Below, piece after piece: positions 42,869 through 55,500 of a stretch of 64,000 bases of DNA; positions within the stretch are counted from its first letter, which is position 1; every line of letters begins with the position of its first letter. The notes under the pieces were generated by a model that was not told where the DNA came from, ran no database searches, and saw nothing but the letters and a program-made list of their open reading frames with translations. Origin of the DNA: Gnetum montanum (lineage: Eukaryota > Streptophyta > Gnetopsida > Gnetales > Gnetaceae). A program made the translations under genes and the position numbers. The DNA lies in the NCBI GenBank assembly GCA_015680685.1, contig MNCI01015910.1:8021-72020 (forward strand). The letters run 5' to 3'.

Positions 42869-44090
42869 TATCTTCTATAGGGTGAACCTCTGGAACATCT
42901 AACCACTACTCAAAAGGATGCAATGTGAAAGCGATTGTAGTAGTATTTCATCCTGGGTGATAGCACTTTGTGCCATAAATCCTACAATGGCATACTATTA
43001 ACTTGCGTTAGCAATAGTGAAGTATAAACAATCATTGAACAAGTCCATGAGGGACTCTATAGAGGCCACATAGCACCCAATGCAATGGTGGAAACAATCA
43101 AATGCTTAGGCTACTATTGGCCATACATGGAGTGTGATTGCATTTCTAAGGTTAAGATGTGTGACACGTGTTAATGACATGATAACTTAATGCATGTGCC
43201 ACCCACTAAACTACATATGATGTAGATCATGTGGTTGTTCCAACAGTGGGGGTTGGACATCATAGGACCAATAATGCCTATGTCGTTCACAAGGAATAGC
43301 TTCATCATAACCATCATTGAGTATTTTACAAAGTGGGTTGAAGCTATTTCCCTTAGGAAGACTACATCATAGCAGGTCTACAAATTCATACGTGACAACA
43401 TAGTGATCCATTTTGGTTTACCCATAACCATTGTTACTGACAACTGGCCACAGTTTAGTAGAGTTGAGACCAAAGACTTTTGTGAACACTTTGGAATCAC
43501 ACATTCCTTTTTATTGCCCTACTACCCACAGGTGAATGGCCAAATAGAAGCCACAAACAAGGTCATCATCAATCTTCTAAAGAAGATGCTTAGTAGTAGC
43601 AAATGGTGATGGCATGAGTAATTGATTTACACACTCTAGGCCTACCACATGACACAAAGAATTACAATAGGTAAAATGCCATCTAGTTTGGTTTATGGAT
43701 CTAAAGACATCTTGCCTTTTGAATTACAAGTCCCATTGCTCTATGTAATCTTCTTGAGCTTCATCGATAAGGCACAAAATGATGAGTTGAGAACCATCGA
43801 CCTTGGCTCAATGGAGAAAGGAGCACATGTAAATGCTTGGTCAAATTGAGCAATACCAACAAACACACTGGTAGAAACACCATCACAATCAACACCAATG
43901 CAAGATCAAGGAAGGGGGCCTAGTCCTCAAGGCTATTCGTGAACCCGTAGACAAATTCTTAGCCAACTAGGAAGGACCTTTCTTAATCATCAAGGCCTAT
44001 GACAATGGAGCATTCAAGCTTTCTGACCATGATGGCAACAAGTTTGCCAATTCAATAAACCACTTGTACCTAAATCCATACTACACATAG
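42869..44090 (+). pseudogene. Integrase of element D (decayed)
   Basis: Zinc-binding part near 43040-43175 (VHEGLYRGH, CLGYYWPYMECD, VKMCDTC). Catalytic core: LDIIGPIMP near 43255, TIVTDNWPQFSR near 43430 (Gly of the motif is Trp), and VNGQIEATNKVIINLLKKML near 43535. Ends at TAG 44088-44090 after HLYLNPYYT. Many stops, often TAG or TAA at Gln/Trp. Confidence 0.85.
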
Positions 44091-44127
44091 CATGTAGCTC
44101 CTCATCAAAAACAAAGCAGGGTAACCA

Positions 44128-44520
44128 ATAGTCTACTATGACTATAAACTGGTACAGCAATAGTCTACTACAATTATAAAATGGCATAGCAATAGTCTAC
44201 TATAACTATAAACTAGCATAGTAATAGTTTGCTATGACTATAAACTAGCATGGACCATCCTTGGGCCATGATGCTAAAACTAGCATCCACAACATTCATC
44301 CTCCATAATACTTAAACTAGCATAGCTCATCGTTGATTCATGACATTAAACTAGCCCTATAGCTCATCTTCCATGATAGTAAACTAGCACAAAGTAGTCT
44401 ACTAGGACTTTAAAATAACACCTCATGGTCTGCTAGGACCTTAAACTACGTTCACAGTTTGCTAGGACCCTAAACTAGCATAGCATACAATCTACCAAGA
44501 CCTTAAACTAGGTTTATAAT
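44128..44520 (+). repeat. Spacer array 3 of element D
   Basis: About 11 units: first gtctactatgactataaactgg types with ~40-bp spacing, then gtctgctaggaccttaaacta types, as in B and E. Confidence 0.85.
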
Positions 44521-45993
44521 TCAACACATAGTTCTACAGACAAGTGAGCAACAATACTTCCAACTCCATGCCATTTACCCACATCTTGTGGGTAAGGTGG
44601 CAGCATTGCCATTCCAGAATGAATTTCCTATCATCATAAGAGGCCTCTAGAACATTTTCAGCATCATTGTCCCTCAGCATTTTGCTAGTCCTTCAAAAAT
44701 GCCCTTCAGCATTTTGCTATCCTTCTAGAGCTCTTCCCATGGTCGCCAACAATACTAGCCCTAGGTTGCACTGATAGCATTATCAACCTTGGGTATTTCA
44801 TTATTGCTTGGAGCTCTCATAATCAGCACAACCCTCTAGGGCAATGACAGCATTAGGACCCCCATAATCTCACCTACTCTATCAGGGTCTTACCTTTGGT
44901 ATAGCTACTAAAGCTTTTGTAGCCTTCTTGCTCTAGCACCTGTACTGGTAGTACAAGTTCTTACAACTAGTCTAGCACTCACACAACTTCTAGCACCCTT
45001 GCAACCAACAATTTACTCTCATCTTATGTTGTATGGTTCTTTTCTTGTTTTCTCTACGTTGTGTTTATAGGATGAACCCTAGGAGGTAGTTGTGTAAAGA
45101 TGCATCTCATTGTAATGGCAAGTCACCACATTGCTCTAATGTGCATGATTGGACTAGCTAAGTCACTAAAGAGTACATATTCCTATTACTTCACTATATC
45201 CTACTTGCATTTACCCTTTTACCTTGCATTTTCTTATCTTTCCTTGCATCACCAAGTTTGCAACCCCTCTGATGCACATGGCACTGTCTTTACGTTGACT
45301 ATAGAATCCATAGCAGACATAACATAACTCATCCTATGGGAATCCTCTATGGGCCAATCAAAGCCCAAGAGGATGTAATGCAACTCATCCCAAGGAAAAA
45401 ACACCTATCCTATAAATGTGACACGGTTGCACTAAAGCTAAGCCTGTTAGGTGGTACACAACCCATGTAACGAAAAGCATCCTGTAGCTAGCATCTCACA
45501 ATGTGCAGAACCCAAAGTATGTTTGTTGCAACCACAAAAAGGAAAAAAATGCAAAAATAAGAGCAAAGAAGAATAGGGTGAAACATGTCCCCAAGAAAAA
45601 TTACAAGAGCTACAATTTTGCAACTAGTCCAACATTGAATCTACATTGGCCTTCTCATAAGCACTCCAATGAGAGGTCATAATTTTGGAGGTAAGCCATT
45701 CTGATACCATGGATGTTGACTCTCTCATAAGGACTCCAATGAGGAGTCACTGTCTTGGCAACAAGCCATCCCTAGCACTGCATCTTATAGTATCATACTA
45801 TTTGCATTTCATGCGCTTCTTATCCCCTAGCACATTCCCTATATCCTTTATCCCCAACAAACCATTACCCTTAGCACTCTTGAGCATGGTGAAGCGATAT
45901 TCAATCGAGTGCTGATGGGCAATGTTGGTGTCAAGCCTACTATGGTGTTTTGTCTTCTTTTTCGACATCTCATGGACCACTCGTCCAGATGTC
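44521..45993 (+). other. 3' untranslated tail of element D
   Basis: No gene recognised. Homologous to the E tail, B tail and (inverted) C tail. A T-rich stretch ending ttgtgtttatag at 45070 corresponds to ttgtgtttgcag in B and E. Confidence 0.65.
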
Positions 45994-46009
45994 AACAAAG
46001 AGAGGCCAA
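45994..46009 (+). other. Polypurine tract of element D
   Basis: aacaaagagaggccaa directly before the LTR start. Confidence 0.7.
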
Positions 46010-47676
46010 TGAAACACCACCAAATTCAAGCTCATGGGCCTCAACTACAAATTTTGCTAAGTGTCAAAACTTGGCAAATTTTTTCTAAGTGTTGAGACTA
46101 TGCTCCCCACTACTGGGACTATGCTCCATAACGTAGTCAATATAGTTGGCATAAATGGTCTAGATTGGAAAATTTTTCAAAGTGTCAAAAACAACTACAA
46201 AATTTTCTGAGAGTCCTGACTATGCTCCCCCTGCTAGGACTACACTCTAGAGAATAGCTAGCATAGTCTATACTCCAGTGATCAATTTTGCAAATTCTAC
46301 TAAGTGACAAGCCAAAGGCTATTGAGCATGGTTGGGATGGAAGAAAGAGTTTAGCAAAATTTCTAACTTCTGGCACTACACTCCCTACTATGCTCTAGAG
46401 TGTAGTTAGTGTAGTCAACACTATGGACATTAATTTTGCAAGATTTTTCTAATTCTTTAGGCTACACTCTCCTTGCTAGGACTATGCTCTAGAGCATAGT
46501 CAGCGTAGTCTGCACTAAACTTTACTTTTTGTAGAATTTCTCTAACTCCTTAAACTATGCTCTAGAGTGTAGTCAACGTAGTCTACCAAAACTACCTCCA
46601 AAACTTAGCATCGACCTACATCTTACCTCCAACATTCCTTTAATAAGCAAGATTAGCAAGTTTTATCTCTTTTGCATCCCCCATATGCCCCCAAATTGTA
46701 CCTACACCTAACACCACTAAAGAGAGTTGACAGCATAGTCCTAGAGCTTAGTCTCCAAAACTGCACTATTTTGCATTTTTTTTAGGTACTTTGCAGTCTA
46801 TTTGTCATTTGCATTCATAGTCTTGGTAGTGTAGTCATAGTTTGGTAGTTTCACATGGTCCATTAGAGCACACTAGCAAAACACCATTTTACCTCAATGG
46901 CAGCATAGTTGGGGCTAGCGTAGTCCCAACTATCCCTCTACCACGTGGTGTTGGATCCATGACTCACACTAACCCTAGGCCTATAAATATCCCAGCACTT
47001 CACATGTTGGGGGTTGGAATTTTGGCATTTCGGTTGGTAAATCTTACATCTGGTTGGCAAATTTGAGCATTGGCATTCTAGGCACCCTTGCACCCAAGCA
47101 CACTTAGAATCTTGCTAAACTTTGGGACACTCCTTGACACCGTTGTACAATTCCCAGTGTACTTTACATCATCATAGCTCATAGGACACTATGGTAGCCA
47201 ACTTGGCAAGCTTAAGCTTCATGGTGGATGTCAGTTCTTTGTAGCCAAACACCCTAAGACTATGACTACACTACCTATTATGCCTATTTGTGAACTATGT
47301 ACCTCCTAAATTTTTCTTTGTAGTTAACTATGCTCCCCCCATTTTTGTGCATTTTTAGCATTATCTCTTACATTTCAGCATTCCACCTACATTTTTCATT
47401 ATTCTTTCACATATTTGTGCATTTGCATCCTTGTTTTTTCATCTGAAACCTCCACTACACTCACACCCATGGGCATCATGGACATCACAAAACACCACAT
47501 CTTCCCTTGACATTCATTCTATCGTAACACCCATGAGTCCTAGTTTGATTGACAAGACCATTCTAGGCACCCTACCTCCATTCTCAGCAGGCCCTCATGT
47601 GGAAGCAAGGTCAAGGCTATACGACCGTAGACCTTCCAGAGTAATGTTCCAACCTCTGACGTTTTCAGTCACTATA
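46010..47676 (+). mobile_element. LTR shared by elements D (3') and E (5'), 1667 bp
   Basis: TGAAACACC...CACTATA (terminal TACA changed to TATA). It has a PPT and 3' tail on its left and a PBS and gag on its right, so it serves as 3' LTR of D and 5' LTR of E. U3 carries repeated words such as ctatgctctagagtgtagtc and inverted forms. Confidence 0.85.
46980..46990 (+). promoter_or_regulatory. TATA box in the shared D/E LTR
   Basis: cctataaatat followed by ccc, same context as in A and B. Confidence 0.7.
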
Positions 47677-47682
47677 GTTTTC

Positions 47683-47701
47683 TGGCATTAGAAGGAGGAC
47701 C
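47683..47701 (+). other. Primer-binding site of element E
   Basis: tggcattagaaggaggacc, six nt after the LTR end. Confidence 0.7.
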
Positions 47702-48094
47702 TTCACCATTTCCTTCTTCAATCATTCGTTGGTTGTTACCTTGTGTACTCTTTGCACCCTATGAAAATTGGTCCCTACTATCAGTTCCCCTAGAACACCA
47801 CTTGACAACACTAGAGTGTTTACACTTAGCCAAATTCTAGGCACTCAACAAAGCATAGCTAGCTTCAACATACTTAGCATAGTTAGCTCTAAGCATAATC
47901 CTAGAGTTGGTCATTTTTTCAGCAACTTACACTTAGTCATTTTTCCCTTTGTTTCAGACTTAGTCATTTTTTCTACATTTTTTACCCAACCATTTTTCAA
48001 CAATTTGATACTTAGCCACTTTTTTGCATTTTTGCACTTAGCTATTTTTCTCTTACCTTTTTCATCAAAAACCTTTTGCATTTCTCCTTGCATC

Positions 48095-50460
48095 ATGAAC
48101 CAAGTGACCTTCGACCTTTGCTTCAAGCACAATCACTATGCTACTTGTTTAGTGGGAGATCCTCATTGACCTTCCTAGGGATGTGAGTCCTATCCTAGCA
48201 TAGAGGCAATCTTTTAGGTAAAGCAACCTACCTCCTGAGGTCATGGTGTTCAATGACAAGCAATACAACTTCCTTTGTGCAAAACTCCAAGTGGGTGTGC
48301 CCTTAGACCACCAATAAATGGATGCCAAACATAATTATAAGCTCATCCATCACAATAGGAGGGAATGGTTCCCTTCTAATTTTGACTTTATCCCACACAT
48401 GGAATACTACCAGTGGATGCTAAACAACCTCATTCGCAGCATGGGACATGAGGTAGGGATGGACTATGAGGAGCCCCTCCAAGAGTTGTTGGATGAGTTT
48501 AAGGCTCAATCTGAGCATGATGACTAGTTCCATGCCTTATTCTAGCAGACATCCTTTACTTTTGTTCCTCCACAATCTCACAGCCTAGTGTCACTGACCA
48601 GAACAATGCCTATGATGGCAACTCACCAAACATAACAGATGCACTAAGATGTTGCTCTACCTTTTAGCTTTTCATTTAGTGTGCCCTTAACCATCCCTTC
48701 ATAGACTACGTAGTCTTTGCAACCTATCTAGCTTGTTTATCTCATTCATCCTATTTAGGTCGTCCAGCCTTCTATAGCAATAACCATTGCCCCTATGTAA
48801 CCCTATGTGCACACCATGCACATTCCTCCCCTATCGTATGCAACTCAAGCATCATTCATCCCACCTATTGTGTCAGCTTCCTTTATAATGGCCCAAACCA
48901 CAAACTCATCATGGAGCCTAGGTGCTACACCCATGGCATAGCCCACACAACAAGTATCATGTGTGGTCACATAACCTAGAGTCAGGTCATGCACCATCCA
49001 ACAACCACAATGGGCAACATAGCCCACACAGCCTGCTGCAACTGCACTTGGCTTAGATCAAGCATTTCAGTTAATCTAAAGCCTTACTGAAGAGGTCAAA
49101 CATCTCAAGGCTACTTCCTCTAAAACCATCTATGTGATGGACTTTTACCAGGATGATCCAATCAATCCTATAGTTTCACCACTAGCACTACCTACCAAGG
49201 TCCCACTCTCACAATTCACCAAATACAATGGTGAAGGGAACTCTAACATCCATCTAGTGACCTTCCAGTTAGAATGCCTCCTACTGTAGGCATAGCCAAA
49301 TGCCATCATCTATGTGTTCACAATATCCCTGACCGATAAGGCACTAGATTGGTACCATGCACTCCCCAAGGCCTCCATCTCTTCTTTGGAGAAAGTGGTT
49401 ACCTAATTTATCACATGCTTCAAGTACAACTTGAAGCCTAAGGTAATCCTAGATTAGCTAATGTAAGTAAAGTAGGGCCACTTAGAACCCATACAAAAAT
49501 TCATCCAATGATGGAGTGCATCACTCAACAAGATCCATGAGCCCATTGTGGAAAATCACCTACTAACCATCTTCAAAGGTGCAGTAAATGACTTCATCAA
49601 GTTAAAAATATATTACCTTACCTTGCAATCCCTAAGTTAAGCGTTTGCTCAAACCAAGAGCATTTAGGATGCAACAAAGGCCAGCAAGGAGCCAGCCTAT
49701 GTGACCTACAAAAACCTACACATGAAGATAGAAAAATACAAGGACAAGGGCAAATAGGCAACTACAACTGTCGCAATGATGACCAACAAGGCTAAACCAA
49801 CCAATGCCAAACCAACAGCCAAGCCACCCAAGGCTTTTGCCAACAATAGCAAGGCTACTAGCTCTAGTGTAGTGGCAAACAACTACCCTGCATCATCAAT
49901 GACCATAGCACCAACTACCACGAGGCATAACTTCAAGTGCAAGGATCACTAGAAGTATTCACCATTGCTAATTAAGTAGTTGGTGCTCCTAGACCAACTG
50001 CTTCATAGTGGACATATTCAGTATAAGTAGATGTCTGAGGATGCTTGCAAATAGCATGACCAATATTGCAAGCTCCTTAAGAATCCTTTAGCTGCACTAC
50101 CAAACAAACCCTAGGTCCCTAAGCACTTCAAGTTGGACCAGTTTTGCCAATATCACTAATTGCAAGGTCACAACACATACTTTTTCATGGCTTTGTAGGA
50201 TGATATACAACACATGATTGACAAGGCCGATTTGGTCCTTAATGCTACCAACCTAGTGTGCCTCCAGAACCAATCAATGAGGGTTTACAAGGATCCTCTC
50301 AACAAAAGCAGTGGTTCAGAATTGACACACGAGCCATTCGTGGTTTGTATGTCCTTTGGCAACACTGGAGCCTCCTCAACATCAACCAATTTGAGAACCC
50401 TTTTTGTTATCAAAGCATCACCTCAAGTACTCATAACATCCTTTGTGGTTAGGGCCCCAT
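48095..50460 (+). pseudogene. gag: gag of element E (decayed)
   Basis: Start MNQVTFDLCF at 48095. N-terminal block NDKQYNFLCAKLQVGV near 48255. Capsid part: FTKYNGEGNSNIHLVTF near 49217, KALDWYHALPKASI near 49340 and VNDFIKLKIYYL near 49585. A nucleocapsid-like part near 50145 has lost Cys/His residues (FCQYH-stop-LQGHNTYFF). Stops are numerous. Ends near 50460. Confidence 0.85.
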
Positions 50461-51837
50461 AGCACATTGCAATATCAACAACCCAAACACCCTTCATCAT
50501 AAGGATGTCGTAATTTGCAAACTTCCCACCTATTGGAAGCCTAGTGATGGGCAATGTCTCAGTCCCTACTTACCCAAGACCCCATCCTATAGCCAACACC
50601 AATAAGCAATCGAGATGATAAACTGAGTGGCCCAACGAGTGCCTCACTGATCAAATGCTTAGGCAGCACCAAGATCAAAGGGCATTAGGCCCACCGAAGC
50701 CTATCCCCTTGTGTTCCATCCCAATGGACCAACCAATAGAAGAGGCCAGTGCAAAAAGCAACCCACAATGAAGCACTGAGGCTCCAAAGCAAACAAGGCA
50801 AATAAGGTCCAAATCCCCTCCATAAGATATTTTTCTTTTAGGTCATATGAAGGAGATGAAGGCCAACAACAAAGTGGTAGATCGTAGAAGAGATTTCCTT
50901 GACACATTGGCCCAGGTCAAGTAGGCTTTAAAATAGAAAAATATAATGTTAAGCCTATATGGCCTAATAATGATCTCATCTACTCACTACAAAGCATTAG
51001 TTTGCATGTTGACCTCCATTCTTGTCACAGAGGACATCCCAGTGGACAAACAATCCATTCATGTTGGGATGTTGCCTCCCTCCCTGCAAGAATCAAGTTC
51101 AATGCCCCTAACATTTGGAATTAGGTGATCAAGGTGGACCCTAAGAAGGGTCAAGTCATTACCGTGCTAATGCTTATCACCATTCTTGTGGGGCAATGCA
51201 AAATTCATAGGGTGCACATTGACGACAAGGCGGCAACCAACATCATCCTATACAAAGTTGTTAACAAGCTCAGTCTCAATGATCAAATTAAGCCAACAAA
51301 GGTGGCATGCCTAAATTCCTTTAATGGGTCACATGTTGTCGTAAGGGAAACTATCATGATAGCCTTCATCGCAGGGGAGTAATTCCCCATGATAGCAAAA
51401 TTCATTGTGGTTGAGGAGATGCCAGGTTTCAACCTAATCTTGGGTAGGCCCTGGTTAGCCTAGTTGTGGCTATCTCCTCACAAATCCATTAGAAAATCCA
51501 CCTGGCATATGAAGGTGGAGAGGTTATCATACACAATGACAACGTAGCCCCTTTGACAATAAGCAACATTGATGTTGAATAAGGGTTAGAGGTGGAGTTC
51601 CCTAATGACATGCCTCCTACAAAGGATGAAGGCAAAAAATGTGAAGCAGACCAACCCAAAGAGCCAAAAAGAGTCTCTAACCCTTTAAGAGATGCTTTGT
51701 GGGCAAATTTTCCTTTCAACATTGTTGACAAATGTCAGGGCAAGTACCAAATCATACCTTCCAAGCCCTACATGCCCCCTAACCCACATGAGATTAGGAA
51801 CCAACCATGTGACAAAGGCATCCCCTTGGTCTAGTAG
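50461..51837 (+). pseudogene. Protease region of element E (decayed)
   Basis: SLYGLIMISSTHYKALV near 50950. Active-site loop HIDDKAATNIILY near 51220, with Gly replaced by Lys. EEMPGFNLILGRPWLA near 51415, then an acidic/polar C-terminal region to TAG 51835-51837. Several frameshifts and stops. Confidence 0.8.
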
Positions 51838-52064
51838 GCATTCGGTGCCCACTTGTCCCATTTCTACATGCTTTGCTTGTTTACATTTTTTTTGCATTTT
51901 GCATTAGCATAGGTGGTTGCATTTTTCACATCGTTTACCTTATTGTGCACTTATTTCTCCTATTCATGCATTTTTGCTAAGTTTACATATTTTCTTTAGC
52001 ATTTAGTTTACACATAAAAATTAGCAAATGCATCAAAAATTGTAAAATTCAAAAATTACAAAAC

Positions 52065-52395
52065 ACCACGACCCACCAAGCTCTAAAACTACCAATCTTT
52101 TTCCCTTCAATGCATGGCTCGAAAAGGCTATAAACTATCGCATAGTCCACCATGGCCTAAAACTAGTAATCAAATCTTTCTTTATGGCCTAAAATGGCCT
52201 AAAACTACCAACATGACTCACCATGTCCCTAAAATGGCATCACATGGCCCACCATGGCCTAAAAATGGCAAAACGTTTTCATTATTGTATGGCCCAAAAT
52301 GATCTTAAACTATCACTGGGACCTAAAATGGCCTAAAACTATCAAAATGTTATCTACACACGTAGCCCGAAATGGCCTAAAACTAGCAATCACTA
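52065..52395 (+). repeat. Spacer array 1 of element E
   Basis: Repeats of (t)ggcc(c/t)aaaatggcctaaaacta and ccaccatggcctaaaac, about 10 diverged units, like array 1 of B. Confidence 0.75.
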
Positions 52396-52589
52396 CAAGA
52401 TAATCATATCAAGTCATAATATTATTAATATCAAATGCATAGCAAGTAAACACAAAATCCTACTCATCGTACACTCCATGTAGCAAACAAATCCACTACA
52501 TCAGATAAAAAATAATAGTATGATCACCTACATTACATACAAAAAATACATAAAAATACAAAAATGCCCAATGATAGGTCTACATCAAG

Positions 52590-55500
52590 ATCTACTTAAC
52601 CAGTGGCACAAGGAGGGGATGAAGGCTCCTCTTCTTTTGCTATGCCACTGGGGCCTACAACGTCATCTAGTGCCTATTGACAACAACAATAATAATAACA
52701 AAAAACTACAAGTAAATGTGTAATATGCAACCTAATAGAAAAATCAAAAAATAAAACAAAGAACTAACCTAAGAGTGTCTCGCATCAGCCATGTCTAGAG
52801 GTAGGCTATCAAGGCCCTCCTCCAAGCATTAGAGGACCTCAACCTTTGATAGCCGCATCCAATCCTCTTAGCTGAAGTCAACACCTACAAGGGTCTTGTC
52901 TTCACCCATAGCAATCCATGCGAATGGTTGCATAGAAAAGGTGGCAAAAAAAGCCTTCCCTGAGGACATGGTAATCTCCCACTCTAGGGAGCCATTAACC
53001 ACTGTGTGGTGAGTGAATACCTCAAAGGCCTGACTCCTACAAATCGCCTCAATGAACATCTCTAGGAAATGGGCCTTGATAAACTCTTCCTTGAGTTACT
53101 ACAAATATGCATCTCATCACACTTATAGTGGTGTTTGTGGTCCTTCTATGTGTGCCCCCATTTGCACACCTTAGTACTAAAACTTTTCCAATCCTGGCCC
53201 TTTTGGGCAAGTAGGTCCATCTGTAGCCTCTACTCGATGATCTCCTAGGTGACCTCATTCTTGCCCCAAATCGTTGACCAATACCTAGCATAATTGATCT
53301 CTATGGTCCACCAAGTACTATCTCCCTATGCCCAAGCCATCAAGAAATCATATCGAGACTAGAGATCCTTCATCTTTATGTTCTAGCTTGCCACTGTCTC
53401 TTAAAGCTTGTGCATACATTTTCATAGGTGCTCATTCGAGCATCTACAACTCCATAATTCTTTCACATTGGAAAGTATGCATTTTCTAACTACCTCGTAC
53501 ACATGATAAGGCACTTTCTCTACTTTAGGAGGGTACTAAGGGATGGCATCCACCTTAGCAACCTGGTTCAAATCCCAATAAAGCCTACAACCTGTTGGCT
53601 TGCAACAAGCAAATTAGCATTAGCCACAAACTAAGTGAAAAATTAGTAAAAAAAATGTAAACCAAACAACATCATGTGCATACTAAGCTTGGGATCTGCC
53701 TATTGTATGTGGTCTACCATATCCTCAACAATGCCTTCCATGAAGGTAAACTTGTCTAGTGTCTCTACCCCTAACTCCATGCAGTAGATAGGTAGGGGTG
53801 GTGGACCACTAGTAGGTGCATCTAAGGCTACATAACAATAATACTGAGCAACAACGAAACAACCAAAGATGCAAAAGAAAAAGAGTAATAACAAATGGCA
53901 ACTTAAAAGCATTTACTAGGTAAGCCTTTAGGTGTGAGTGCAAGGGGATCTCCCACCTACACACCATCAAAGAGACTAGCAAGATCATCCTCATCAAGGT
54001 GGAATAGCCCATCTGCATCAAACTACTGGAAGGTCTCTATGGCCTTATGTAGTTCCTCTTTGTGCACTTCCTCTACCTCAATTTGAGGAGGAGTTGTCTC
54101 TACTACTATTGTTTCCACTACTGCTTTGGTAGCCCTCTCGCCTAACTCACAAACATAGCACAATATCTTTAGCGTAACATAATAAGAAAACATAAAAATT
54201 ATAAACATAGAAAACATAAAACAAATGCATCTATACATGTGCTAACCTATAGAAACTATTTGCAAACTAGGTATCTTGAGGCAAATTCTCTTGGTGCCCA
54301 CTTGTCCAACCACAGGGGCAACCTCCTCTGCTAGGCACGACCTCTTGATCTTTACCTTGGAAGGTCCCACCATTTTTACAATATAACAACTGGTGTTGTT
54401 CACATCCCCAATAATAGTTGGGGAACACTTGCCTATGCTTTGATGAGAATAATGTAACCGTGACTGTCCTAGATGATCCTTATTCATAACTAAGTAGGAC
54501 ACATCAATCCTCTCTTGGGCATCCTATGTGCGAGTGGCTATGAATAGGTGCTTGATCCAAGCCTTAGATAGCTACTCACAATCTTGCACTACCCAATGCC
54601 TATTATCTCAAACCACTAGAAACTCTACGAAGCTTCAAAGATACCCTATGAAGAATGTGAAGTTCACATGAGATAACACCTGGAGGTTGTAGGGAAGTCT
54701 AGTGATCTCTACTTATAGTTTGGCCATGAAGAAGGAGGCTCAGTTGAACCTTGTGCCCTCCTTCAATACCTCCCTCATCATCCACACCTACTCCACCCCA
54801 AGGATTTTTCCTTAGAAGAGCAACTTCAAAAAGGCATAAGTACAAAAAAGAGGGTAGCACTCCTGAACCTCAGGCACATGCATGTCTCTAATCATGATGC
54901 CTTCGAAAGACCAGGTGGCTCCCAACCACTCCTTGATCTCTCCATTGTAGTCCACCTTTCTATTGGCTTTTTCAATGACTAATAGTCCATCAGAGGAAAG
55001 GCCAAAGAGGTCAACAAAGAAAGCATCACTGAGATCCAAAACTACCCTCACTCTATGTAGGTGGATGACAAAGCGATGGGCATCGTTGCTAAAGGAGTCT
55101 ATAATGGTAACCATTTCAGACATTGGAATGCTTGAGCTAATGGCTAAGAAAAGGTCCATCAACCCAGCAAGCATGAGCTGACTAGTCAATGCCTCTGAGA
55201 CCTGATGGTACAACCAATGTTGTGCCTTCTCTACATCATGGTACTTCATGATGAGGGTGGCCTCACTGCATCCTATGGTGACCATTGTCACTCCTAAAGC
55301 AACTGTGCTATAACATAGGCAAAACAACGTTATCCTTATGCAAGGGCAAATCAACAAGTTCATGCAAGCAAGCATAAAGGCCAAATAAATAGGTGCTTAC
55401 ATGGAACAAACAATGTGCATGACAGAGGTGATTATGAAACTAACTCTTCAAAGTTGCGCATACCACTAGCCCACCCCTCATCAAGCCAACCATAGGTCTT

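Larger units (their letters stand above)
37156..47676 (+). mobile_element. Element D: right half of a Tat-lineage element, 3' LTR shared with E
   Basis: Begins inside the antisense gene at the insertion point of C; the left half (5' LTR, gag, protease) should lie beyond the window start. Contains antisense gene exons 1-5, array 2, a deleted RT, archaeal-type RNase H, integrase, array 3, tail, PPT and LTR. Very similar to E along its whole length. Confidence 0.85.

Noticed and set aside
45100-45327. Possible env-like or accessory gene in the 3' tail (D; similar frame in E at 63697-63885)
   Set aside because: The frame is similar only between the two close copies D and E; B and C do not keep it.
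47911-48132. 73-codon minus-strand Lys-rich frame in the leader of E
   Set aside because: Low-complexity sequence opposite T-rich leader repeats (acttagtcatttttc); no homologue in other copies.
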